From positions 62,001-126,000 of the forward strand of contig NZ_JAHKQB010000027.1 in assembly GCF_018860625.1 (NCBI RefSeq): DNA of 64,000 bases, given 5' to 3'. Below the pieces are notes generated by a model. The model did not search any database. It was not told the origin of the DNA and saw only the letters and a program-made list of their open reading frames with translations. How positions within the stretch are numbered: position 1 is the stretch's first letter; each line of letters opens with the position of its first letter. A program made the position numbers and the translations under genes. The stretch comes from Paracoccus sp. C2R09. Its GTDB lineage: Bacteria; Pseudomonadota; Alphaproteobacteria; Rhodobacterales; Rhodobacteraceae. Shown in pieces: positions 56,505 through 64,000 of the stretch.

Positions 56505-58259
56505 TCAGACCAGCACCGCGCCTTCGGTCTCGATGACGCCCTGCGTCTCGGCCTCGCCCAGCAGCATCTCGTTATGGGGTTTGCCCGACGGGATCATGGG
56601 GAAGCAGTTCTCGTGCTTCTCGACCAGGACGTCCAGGATGAAGGGGCCGTCGTAATCCAGCATCTGCTGGATCGCGTCGTCCAGATCCCCGGGGTCCTGC
56701 ACCTGGGCACCCTTGCAGCCGAAGGCATCGGCCAGCTTGACGAAATCGGGCAGGCTGTCGGACCACGATTGGCTGTAGCGTTCGCCATGCAGCAGCTGCT
56801 GCCACTGGCGGACCATGCCCAGACGTTCGTTGTTCAGGATGAACTGCTTGACCGGCAGGCGGAACTGGACCGCCGTGCCCATCTCCTGCATGTTCATCAG
56901 CCAGCTGGCATCGCCCGCGACGTTGATGACCAGCGCCTCGGGATGGGCGGCCTGGACGCCGATGGATGCCGGCAGACCGTAGCCCATCGTGCCAAGCCCA
57001 CCCGACGTCATCCAACGGTTCGGTTCGTCGAAGCCCAGATACTGCGCGGCCCACATCTGGTGCTGACCGACCTCGGTCGTGACATAGCGGTCGCGACCCT
57101 TGGTCAGTGCCTCGAGGCGCTGCAGCGCGTGCTGCGGCTTGATGATCGCCTCGCTCGGGCGATAGAACAGGCAGTTCTTGGCCTTCCAGCCGTCGATCTC
57201 GGCCCACCAGCGCTTCAGGCCGGCGGTGTTCAGCTTGCGGCCGCGCGCCTTCCAGACCTTCAGCACGTCTTCCAGAACATGGCCCACATCGCCCACGATC
57301 GGGATGTCGGCGCGGATGACCTTGTTGATGCTGCTGGGATCGATGTCGATATGCGCCTTGACCGAACCGGGGCTGAAATCGGCCACGCGCCCGGTGATCC
57401 GGTCGTCGAAGCGCGCGCCCACATTGATCATCAGGTCGCAGCCATGCATCGCCAGGTTCGCCTCGTAGAGGCCGTGCATCCCCAGCATTCCCAGCCAGCC
57501 CTTGCCCGATGCCGGATAGGCGCCAAGACCCATCAGCGTCGAGGTGACCGGAAAGCCCGTCGCATCGGCCAGTTCGCGCAGAAGCTGGCTGGCGGCGGGG
57601 CCGGAATTGATGACGCCGCCGCCGGTATAGAAGACGGGACGTTCGGCCTGCTCGATCATCTCGACCAGACGGGTGATCTGTTCGATATCGCCCTTGCGGC
57701 CGGGGTTGTAGGACCCGTTATCGACCTGCTTCGGCCCGACATAGGTGCCGGTCGCGAACTGGACGTCCTTGGGGATGTCGATCAGAACGGGCCCGGGACG
57801 CCCCGAGGTCGCGACATGGAAACCCTTGTGGATCGTCTGCGCCAGCGCATCTGTATCCTTGACCAGCCAGTTGTGCTTGGTGCAGGGCCGCGTGATGCCG
57901 ACGGTATCGGCTTCCTGGAAGCCGTCGGTGCCGATCATGAAGGTCGGAACCTGCCCCGACAGGACGACCAGCGGGATGCTGTCCAGCAGTGCATCGGTCA
58001 GCCCGGTGACGGCATTCGTGGCACCCGGCCCCGAGGTGACCAGCACGACGCCCGGCTTGCCGGTGGCACGGGCATAGCCTTCGGCCATGTGGACCGCGCC
58101 CTGCTCGTGGCGCACCAGGATATGGGTGATGTCGTTCTGCTGGAAGATCTCGTCGTAGATGGGTAGCACCGCCCCGCCCGGATAGCCGAATACGGTATCG
58201 ACGCCCTGATCGCGCAGCGCTTCGACAACCATTCTTGCACCCGTCATCATTCGGGACAT
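56505..58259 (-). CDS. ilvB: Acetolactate synthase large subunit
   Basis: A 584-residue thiamine-diphosphate enzyme (ilvB/ilvI) for the first common step of branched-chain amino acids. The catalytic glutamate is in [24 protein letters not shown]-binding parts include [14 protein letters not shown] and [15 protein letters not shown] with [23 protein letters not shown] lies before the ATG at 58259. A sigma-70 promoter is 65 bases upstream and ilvN follows. Confidence 0.95.
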   Translation of the reverse strand: MSRMMTGARMVVEALRDQGVDTVFGYPGGAVLPIYDEIFQQNDITHILVRHEQGAVHMAEGYARATGKPGVVLVTSGPGATNAVTGLTDALLDSIPLVVLSGQVPTFMIGTDGFQEADTVGITRPCTKHNWLVKDTDALAQTIHKGFHVATSGRPGPVLIDIPKDVQFATGTYVGPKQVDNGSYNPGRKGDIEQITRLVEMIEQAERPVFYTGGGVINSGPAASQLLRELADATGFPVTSTLMGLGAYPASGKGWLGMLGMHGLYEANLAMHGCDLMINVGARFDDRITGRVADFSPGSVKAHIDIDPSSINKVIRADIPIVGDVGHVLEDVLKVWKARGRKLNTAGLKRWWAEIDGWKAKNCLFYRPSEAIIKPQHALQRLEALTKGRDRYVTTEVGQHQMWAAQYLGFDEPNRWMTSGGLGTMGYGLPASIGVQAAHPEALVINVAGDASWLMNMQEMGTAVQFRLPVKQFILNNERLGMVRQWQQLLHGERYSQSWSDSLPDFVKLADAFGCKGAQVQDPGDLDDAIQQMLDYDGPFILDVLVEKHENCFPMIPSGKPHNEMLLGEAETQGVIETEGAVLV

Positions 58260-58323
58260 GTTCTTGCTCCACTCTCGTCCAGATAAGGCCGCAGGCGGGG
58301 AAATCCCGCCACGGCGTCGGCGC

Positions 58324-58352
58324 AAACTATTTGGGCTTCAGAACGGGGTCAA
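58324..58352 (-). promoter_or_regulatory. Sigma-70 promoter of ilvBN
   Basis: On the minus strand TTGACC (-35) and TAGTTT (-10) are separated by exactly 17 bases. The -35 element matches the consensus at five of six positions. The 5' leader of about 55-60 bases contains a small GGCGGG/CCCGCC hairpin but no evident leader peptide rich in branched-chain codons. Confidence 0.6.
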
Positions 58353-58420
58353 TGGGTCCATGCGGATAAAATGACGCATCCCGGCCGTGATTTGAAATTA
58401 TGTTTCGCGGGCTGGGGTCG

Positions 58421-59260
58421 TCAGCGGTTCGATTGCGGCAGAGATATGCGCGCCACCTGCTCGACGATGGGATCGACCGACAGGGGATGGGCCTCGTCGC
58501 CATGCGCCTCGGGGTCGCCGATATCCTGCCAGACGCCGCCCTTGTAGATCTCCAGCGCCGAGAAGCGCGCCTTGTAATCCATCTTGCGGCTGCCCGGCAC
58601 CCAATATCCCAGATAGACATAGGGCAGCCCCGCCGCCCGCGCGATCTCGATATGGTCGAGGATCATGTAGGTCCCGAGGCTCGCGTGATGCAGCGTCGGC
58701 TCGTAGAAGCTGTAGACGAGGCTCAGCCCGTCATCCAGCACGTCGGTCAGGCAGACCGCGATCAGGTCCTCGTCACCGTCATGCGGGGTGGACAGGTCGG
58801 ACTGGCGGCCGCGATATTCGATCACCCGCGTCTTGATCGGGGTTTCCTCGATCATCGCGGCGAATTCGAAGATGTCCATGTCGGCCATGCCGCCATCGGC
58901 GTGGCGGCTGTCCAGATACCGGCGGAACAGCTCGAACTGTTCCTCGGTGGCCCAGGCGCTGGTCGCCACGCGGCGCAGCCCGCCATCGCGACGCGCCACC
59001 CGGCGCTGCGTGCGCGACGGGTTGAAATCAGCAACCCGGATGCGCGCGGACATGCAGGCCACGCAGCCTTCGCAGCTGGGACGGTAAAGGACGTTCTGCG
59101 ACCGCCGGAAGCCCTGCCGCGACAGCGCGTTGTTCAGCGCGGCGGCATTGTCGCCCTGCAATGCGGTGAACAGCTTGCGTTCCGCGCGGCCATGCAGATA
59201 GGGGCACGGCTGGGGCGCGGTGACATAGAACTGCGGCGCATGCGGGACGGTGTGGCGCAT
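58421..59260 (-). CDS. bpt: Aspartate/glutamate leucyl- or arginyl-tRNA-protein transferase
   Basis: A 279-residue N-end rule enzyme of the Bpt/ATE family, adding Leu or Arg from aminoacyl-tRNA to N-terminal acidic residues so that ClpAP recognises the protein. [16 protein letters not shown], the cysteine pairs in [16 protein letters not shown], and [20 protein letters not shown] are present. ATG at 59260 fits the family N terminus; another ATG is directly before it (59263). GAGGTGG lies upstream. Confidence 0.92.
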   Translation of the reverse strand: MRHTVPHAPQFYVTAPQPCPYLHGRAERKLFTALQGDNAAALNNALSRQGFRRSQNVLYRPSCEGCVACMSARIRVADFNPSRTQRRVARRDGGLRRVATSAWATEEQFELFRRYLDSRHADGGMADMDIFEFAAMIEETPIKTRVIEYRGRQSDLSTPHDGDEDLIAVCLTDVLDDGLSLVYSFYEPTLHHASLGTYMILDHIEIARAAGLPYVYLGYWVPGSRKMDYKARFSALEIYKGGVWQDIGDPEAHGDEAHPLSVDPIVEQVARISLPQSNR

Positions 59261-59474
59261 CATGCCACCTCGGGTTCTGGGCGGTTGAACGGGGGTCGTT
59301 TCATGCGGCTGCCGTGACAATCCGGATAAGCGACATCGAAAAATCCTGCAAAGCCTAGCAACCTTTGCATCACAGGCCAAGCACCGAAAAAGGATAGCGG
59401 CGTATCCCTTCGTGCAACCCTGCGTGACGGGCGATGCGTTGACTGTCCGGCGTGGCCTCGTAAACATGCCGGGC

Positions 59475-62255
59475 ATGACCCTTGCCGATCGCATCACCCG
59501 CACACCCATCCCGATCGACCGCACCCGCGCCGAGGATGCGGCCGCGCTGTTTCCCGACCTGCCGGGGGGCCTGCGCGACCTGATCGCGGGGACGGCCGGG
59601 TCCAGCCCCTATCTGGCGGGGCTGATCCGGGCCGAGGCCGATTGGCTGCGCGAACAGCCCGATCCCGATGGCATCGTCGGGCGGGAAACCGAGGGTTTTG
59701 CAACTCTGGACACGGACGCCCTTGGCCCCGCGCTGCGCCAGGCCAAGCGACGCGTGGCACTGCTGGTCGCCCTGGCCGATCTGGGCGGCGTCTGGCCGCT
59801 GGAGAAGGTCACCGGCGCATTGTCGGACCTGGCCGACCGCGCGGTGGATCTGGCCCTGCGCGCCCATGTCGCGACCGAGATCCGGCGCGGCAAGCTGCCC
59901 GCGACCGATGCCGATGCAGGCGGGATCTTCGCCCTGGCCATGGGCAAGGGCGGAGCGGGAGAGCTGAACTACAGCTCGGATATCGACCTGATCGTGCTGT
60001 TCGACGAAACCGCCTATGCCGAAGGCGACCAGATGGAGGCCCGCGCCGCGTTGATCCGGGCGACCCGGCGCATGGCCGCGACGCTGTCCGACGTGACGCA
60101 GCATGGCTATGTCTTTCGCACCGATCTGCGGCTGCGTCCCGATGCCTCGGTCACGCCGGTCTGCATCTCGACCGCCGCGGCGCTGGCCTATTACGAGGCC
60201 GAGGGCCGCACATGGGAACGCGCGGCCTTCATCAAGGCGCGCGCCTGTGCAGGCGACGTCGCGGCGGGCGAACGTTTCCTTCGCGAATTGCGGCCCTTCG
60301 TCTGGCGCAAGCATCTGGATTTCGCGGCCATTCAGGACGCCCATGACATGCGGCTGCGCATCCGCGATCACAAGGGCCTGGGTGGCAAGCTGGAAGTGGC
60401 CGGCCACAACCTGAAACTGGGCCGCGGCGGCATCCGCGAAATCGAGTTCTTCACCCAGACGCGCCAGCTGATCGCGGGCGGGCGCGACCGCGAGCTGCGC
60501 CAGCGCGACACCGTGGGCGGTCTGCGCGCGCTGGCTGCCAAGGGCTGGGTGCCCACCGACGTGGCCGAGGAACTGATCGACCATTACTGCCAGCACCGCG
60601 ACATCGAACACCGCATCCAGATGGTGAACGACGCGCAGACCCATTCGCTGCCCAGGGATGAGGACGGGCTGCGCGTGATCGCGGCCCTGTCAGGGCGGAC
60701 CGATCCGGACGGATTCTGCAAGGATCTGCGCGCACGGCTTGCCCGCGTGCATGAACTGACCGAGGAGTTCTTCGCCCCTGCCGAACCCGCGACGCCCGCC
60801 CCCGACCTTTCGGACGAGGCGCGCGCCATCATCGACCGCTGGCACGGCTATGCCGCGCTGCGATCGGACCGCGCCCAGCAGATCTTCCGCCGGATCGAGG
60901 CGCAGCTTCTGGACCGCATGGCGCAATCGGGCCACCCGACCGAGGCGCTGGCCCGTTTCGACAGCTTCCTGTCGGTCCTGCCCGCCGGGGTGCAGCTGTT
61001 TTCGCTGTTCGAGGCCAATCCCCAGCTGATCGACCTGATCGTGGATATCTGCGGGACGGCGCCGGGGCTTGCGGCCTATCTTGCGCAGCACCCGGCCGTG
61101 CTGGACGCGGTTCTGGGGGGCAGCTTCTTTGCCGCCTGGCCGGGCGAGGCCGCGCTGCAGGGCGAACTGACGCGCGCGTTGCAGAATGCGCTGAATGCCC
61201 CCGGCGGCGGATATGAACGCGCGCTGGATGCCGCGCGGCGTTGGGCACATGAATGGGAATTCCGCATCGGGGTCCACCATCTGCGCGGCCTGATCGACGC
61301 GGACGAGGCCGCCGTCCAATATGCCGATCTGGCAGGCGCCTGCGTTTCGGCGCTGTTCCCGGTCACGGTGCAGGATTTCTCGCGCAGGCATGGGCCGCCC
61401 CCGGGGCGGGGGGCGGTCGTCGTGGGGATGGGATCGCTTGGCGCGCGGGTGCTGAACGCGGGGTCCGACCTGGACCTGATCGTGATCTACGACGCGGATG
61501 GGGTCGAGGCATCGGACGGACCGCGGCCCCTGTCGGCGCGCCCCTATTACGCGCGGTTGACGCAGGCGATGATCACCGCCTTGACCGCGCCCACCGCCGA
61601 GGGACGCCTCTACGAGGTGGACATGCGGCTGCGCCCCTCGGGGCGGCAGGGGCCGGTCGCGACCTCGGTCCAGAGCTTCGAGAGCTATCAGCTGTCCGAG
61701 GCATGGACCTGGGAACACCTGGCCCTGACGCGGGCACGCGTCGTGGCCCGCAGCGGAACGGACAGCGCGCTGGCCGACCGGGTCGAGGAATTGCGCATGC
61801 AGGTGCTGCGCGAACGGGGCGATGCGCCAAACGTGATGGCCGACCTGTCCGAGATGCGCGACCGCCTGTTCGCGGCCAAGCAGCCCACCGGGCCATTGGA
61901 TGCCAAGCGCGGGGCGGGGCGGTTGCAGGATATCGACCTGTTCGCGCAATCCTGCGCCTTGCGGGCGGGCGATCCGGCGCGGGGCACGCTGGCGCAGCTG
62001 CGCGCGGGCAAGCGGGCGGGGCTGATTGATGCGCAGACGGCCGAGGAGCTGTCATCGGCGTGGCGCAGGCTGTGGCGGCTTCATGCTGCCGGTCGGCTGC
62101 TGACCGATGCCCCCCTGAACGCCGAGGCGATCGGCAAGGGCGGACAGGGCTTCCTGCTGCGGGAAACGGGCGCGGCCGACATGGACGCGCTGCAGTCCGA
62201 CATGACGGATCGCAGCGCGCATGCCGCGACCCTGATCGGGGCCCGGCTGCCCTAG
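59475..62255 (+). CDS. glnE: Glutamine synthetase adenylyltransferase/adenylyl-removing enzyme
   Basis: A 926-residue bifunctional regulator of GlnA. The N-terminal nucleotidyltransferase unit has [20 protein letters not shown] (about residues 155-175) and the C-terminal one [18 protein letters not shown] (about 650-670), each with the two metal-binding aspartates. Length is normal. It responds to PII and glutamine in known systems. ATG at 59475 is chosen; 59466 is possible. It overlaps the convergent glycosyltransferase stop by four bases. Confidence 0.95.
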   Translation: MTLADRITRTPIPIDRTRAEDAAALFPDLPGGLRDLIAGTAGSSPYLAGLIRAEADWLREQPDPDGIVGRETEGFATLDTDALGPALRQAKRRVALLVALADLGGVWPLEKVTGALSDLADRAVDLALRAHVATEIRRGKLPATDADAGGIFALAMGKGGAGELNYSSDIDLIVLFDETAYAEGDQMEARAALIRATRRMAATLSDVTQHGYVFRTDLRLRPDASVTPVCISTAAALAYYEAEGRTWERAAFIKARACAGDVAAGERFLRELRPFVWRKHLDFAAIQDAHDMRLRIRDHKGLGGKLEVAGHNLKLGRGGIREIEFFTQTRQLIAGGRDRELRQRDTVGGLRALAAKGWVPTDVAEELIDHYCQHRDIEHRIQMVNDAQTHSLPRDEDGLRVIAALSGRTDPDGFCKDLRARLARVHELTEEFFAPAEPATPAPDLSDEARAIIDRWHGYAALRSDRAQQIFRRIEAQLLDRMAQSGHPTEALARFDSFLSVLPAGVQLFSLFEANPQLIDLIVDICGTAPGLAAYLAQHPAVLDAVLGGSFFAAWPGEAALQGELTRALQNALNAPGGGYERALDAARRWAHEWEFRIGVHHLRGLIDADEAAVQYADLAGACVSALFPVTVQDFSRRHGPPPGRGAVVVGMGSLGARVLNAGSDLDLIVIYDADGVEASDGPRPLSARPYYARLTQAMITALTAPTAEGRLYEVDMRLRPSGRQGPVATSVQSFESYQLSEAWTWEHLALTRARVVARSGTDSALADRVEELRMQVLRERGDAPNVMADLSEMRDRLFAAKQPTGPLDAKRGAGRLQDIDLFAQSCALRAGDPARGTLAQLRAGKRAGLIDAQTAEELSSAWRRLWRLHAAGRLLTDAPLNAEAIGKGGQGFLLRETGAADMDALQSDMTDRSAHAATLIGARLP

Positions 62256-64000
62256 CTTGCGACCTTGGCCGCGCGTTGGGCCTGGGCCTGCATCTCGGCT
62301 GCGACCTCGGACAGGGAACGCCCGCCGATCTTGCCCATGACGGGGATCTGGACCAGCCCCTCGGGCAGGGCGGGGATCTCGGGCTCCTGCGGCTCGACGA
62401 ACAGGCCATGGGCGGTCTTGTCCCAATAGAACGGCTTGGTGACCACCTCGTAGATGGCCTTCCAACCGGCAAGGCAGCCAAGCGGGAAATAGAGGTGCAG
62501 CGTCGGCACCCAGGCCATCAGGTGGCGGTGCTTGGCGCCCCGGACCGCGCGCATGCCGACGAAGATCGACAATGCCTCGGAGGCAAGGAACAGCACGAAC
62601 AGCGCGGGCATGACCCAGCCGCCGACAAAGCCTTCCAGCGGGCCGCGCATGGGATGGGGCAGGCCTGCGCTCAGCAGCCAGAAGCTCCAGAGAACGGGGG
62701 CCAGCAGGTATTGCGACAGCGCGCCGAAGAACTGCACCTGAAAGCCCCAGAACCTGCGCGGGCCCAGATCGCGCCACAGCGCGACCGGGTCGCGCATATG
62801 CACCCCCCATGTCATCGCATAGCCCTTGAGCCATCTCGACCGCTGCTTGACCCAAGGCAGGGCGCGGCAGTTGGCCTCCTCGTCGGTGGTGGTGTCGATG
62901 ATTTCGGTCCGGTAGCCGCGGCGCGCAAGGCGGACGCCCAGATCGGCATCCTCGGTCACGTTCCAGGCGTCCCAGGCCCCGACCTCTTCCAGCATCCTGC
63001 GGCGGAAGAACAGCGTGGTCCCCCCAAGCGGCACGACCAGGCCCAGCCGGGCCACGCCCGGCAGCAGCACGCGGAACCAGGCGGCGTATTCGATGGTGAA
63101 GCAGCGCGCCAGCCAGTTCGTTCTCGGATTGTAGAAATCGAGCGCCCCCTGAAGGCAGGCGACATCCGCCGGTGCCACGTGGAAGCGCCGCGCGACCTTG
63201 TGCAGTTGATCGGGGTCGGGGCGGTCCTCGGCGTCCCAGATGCCCACGATATCGCCCCGGCAGAAGTTCAGCGCATAGTTCAGCGCGTGGGGCTTGGTCT
63301 TGATCGGCCCGTCGGGGACGCGCACCACGCGGATCCAATGGGGCAGGGTGGCGCCCTTCAGCGCGGTCTCGGTCACGTCGTCGCTGGCTTCGATCACCAG
63401 CAGCAGATCGGTCAGGTGGCGCGGATATTCCAGCCGCGCCAGCCGCGCGACCAATTTGCCCGCGACATCGCTTTCCTTGAACAGCGGCACCATCACCGAG
63501 ATGACGGGCAGGGGCACGTCATCCGGCAGATCGGGCACCCGATGCCGACGTGCGGCCAGGAACGACAGCAGCTTCAGCCCGCTCTGGCTGAGCAGTGTCA
63601 ACGTGGCCCAGATGGTCAGAAGCGTGGCGATCAGCACGGGGGCAAGCCACAGTCCGGCCGCCAGCAACGCCATCGCCCCGATGGCAAGCCGGCCCATGCG
63701 GGCCTGATCCTGGGTGCGGCAGCTTTCGGATGCGGGAACCGTTGCTTCGGCCTGGCGGACCAGGCGGGTGCCCCGCAGCGACAGGATGCTTTCGTGGATC
63801 TGATCCTCGCTGCACAGAAGCATGCGAACATGGCCAAAATCGGGCGGCAGATGCGGCAGCACCGCGTCGAAGCGTTCGGGATGGGCGGCCGCGATCCAGG
63901 TCACGCCCCCGATTCGACGCCATGGCAGGATGGAATGCGTCAGGCACAGGCCCGCGCCCAGCCTGTCGATCAGCCGGGGGTCGGGGGGCGTCTGGCGCGG
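62252..64000 (-). CDS. Glycosyltransferase family 2 with N-terminal GspE-type domain, 5' end missing
   Basis: At least 582 residues; the frame runs off the right edge. The first visible part (PDPRLIDRLGAGLCLTHSIL and PWRRIGGVTWIAAAHPERF) looks like the small N-terminal domain of type II secretion ATPases (GspE/MshEN). Two helices follow, then a processive GT-A core: VISVMVPLFKESDVAGKLV, GDIVGIWDAEDRPDPDQLHK, VTEDADLGVRLARRGYRTEI and the KQRSRWLKGY motif of cellulose-synthase-like enzymes, with helices at the end. It probably makes an extracellular or surface polysaccharide. Confidence 0.85.
   Translation of the reverse strand, partial: PRQTPPDPRLIDRLGAGLCLTHSILPWRRIGGVTWIAAAHPERFDAVLPHLPPDFGHVRMLLCSEDQIHESILSLRGTRLVRQAEATVPASESCRTQDQARMGRLAIGAMALLAAGLWLAPVLIATLLTIWATLTLLSQSGLKLLSFLAARRHRVPDLPDDVPLPVISVMVPLFKESDVAGKLVARLARLEYPRHLTDLLLVIEASDDVTETALKGATLPHWIRVVRVPDGPIKTKPHALNYALNFCRGDIVGIWDAEDRPDPDQLHKVARRFHVAPADVACLQGALDFYNPRTNWLARCFTIEYAAWFRVLLPGVARLGLVVPLGGTTLFFRRRMLEEVGAWDAWNVTEDADLGVRLARRGYRTEIIDTTTDEEANCRALPWVKQRSRWLKGYAMTWGVHMRDPVALWRDLGPRRFWGFQVQFFGALSQYLLAPVLWSFWLLSAGLPHPMRGPLEGFVGGWVMPALFVLFLASEALSIFVGMRAVRGAKHRHLMAWVPTLHLYFPLGCLAGWKAIYEVVTKPFYWDKTAHGLFVEPQEPEIPALPEGLVQIPVMGKIGGRSLSEVAAEMQAQAQRAAKVAS

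Noticed and set aside
58260-58323. Leader-peptide attenuator for ilvB
   Set aside because: The leader is only about 60 bases and holds no short frame rich in Leu, Ile or Val codons and no alternative terminator stem.

Overview
The window is a contiguous piece of a GC-rich alphaproteobacterial chromosome. Gene content points to the Rhodobacteraceae, most likely Paracoccus or a close relative: an F1-ATPase zeta-type inhibitor next to purC, the aerobic cobaltochelatase genes cobS/cobT, DUF1467 behind methylmalonyl-CoA epimerase, an arginyl/leucyl-tRNA-protein transferase, and small families typical of that group. I see no insertion sequence, prophage, CRISPR array or rRNA. Coding density is very high: no gap without a gene exceeds about 215 bases, many neighbours share ATGA, GTGA or TGATG junctions, and several convergent pairs overlap at their stops.

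Layout. 1-2.2 kb: end of a MATE exporter, zeta inhibitor, purC-purS. 2.2-9.1 kb: a polar amino-acid ABC transporter operon ending in a glutamine-synthetase-like ligase, then a LysR regulator divergent from a VOC protein, and a YitT protein. 9.1-15.3 kb: chrA, an unusual photolyase-like protein, a small membrane protein with a hybrid histidine kinase and a diguanylate cyclase, and tRNA-Arg(UCU). 15.4-19.3 kb: GNAT, then a Puu-like amidotransferase/ligase/oxidase operon. 19.3-27.3 kb: TerB, PhzF, PPK2, cobD, YbjN, proC, CsaA-like, hydroxyacid dehydrogenase, CsbD and CorA genes. 27.3-32.8 kb: emfourin/protealysin pair and the ugpBAEC operon with a Pho-box candidate. 32.9-36 kb: DUF808 and an ECF sigma/anti-sigma/fasciclin set. 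36.1-40.2 kb: cobS and cobT separated by an atypical gene and an FMN reductase. 40.2-45.6 kb: ClC channel, epimerase, GT8, a stress-type small membrane protein, GH25 lysozyme, CPBP protease. 45.7-55.9 kb: aspS, DUF1800/DUF1501, response regulator, mce, DUF1467, EI24-like, nitroreductase, M48 lipoprotein, DUF2254. 55.9-64 kb: acetolactate synthase (small and large subunits), Bpt/ATE, glnE and a truncated GT2.

How the genes work together. Nitrogen metabolism recurs: uptake of a basic or polar amino acid linked to a gamma-glutamyl-type ligase, a second ligase-oxidase-amidotransferase set resembling the gamma-glutamylated putrescine route, proC, and glnE, which would control true glutamine synthetase. 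Cobalamin synthesis is represented by cobD, cobS and cobT. Phosphate biology appears as ugp and PPK2. Signalling appears as the kinase/cyclase set, the ECF module and a stand-alone receiver. The best leads for something unusual are the photolyase-like protein whose two domains appear in swapped order (10255-11421), a HEPN-like gene of atypical composition wedged between cobS and cobT (37088-37615), the small exported protein/hybrid kinase/cyclase set (11612-15232), and the SigK-RskA-fasciclin-like set (34063-35990).
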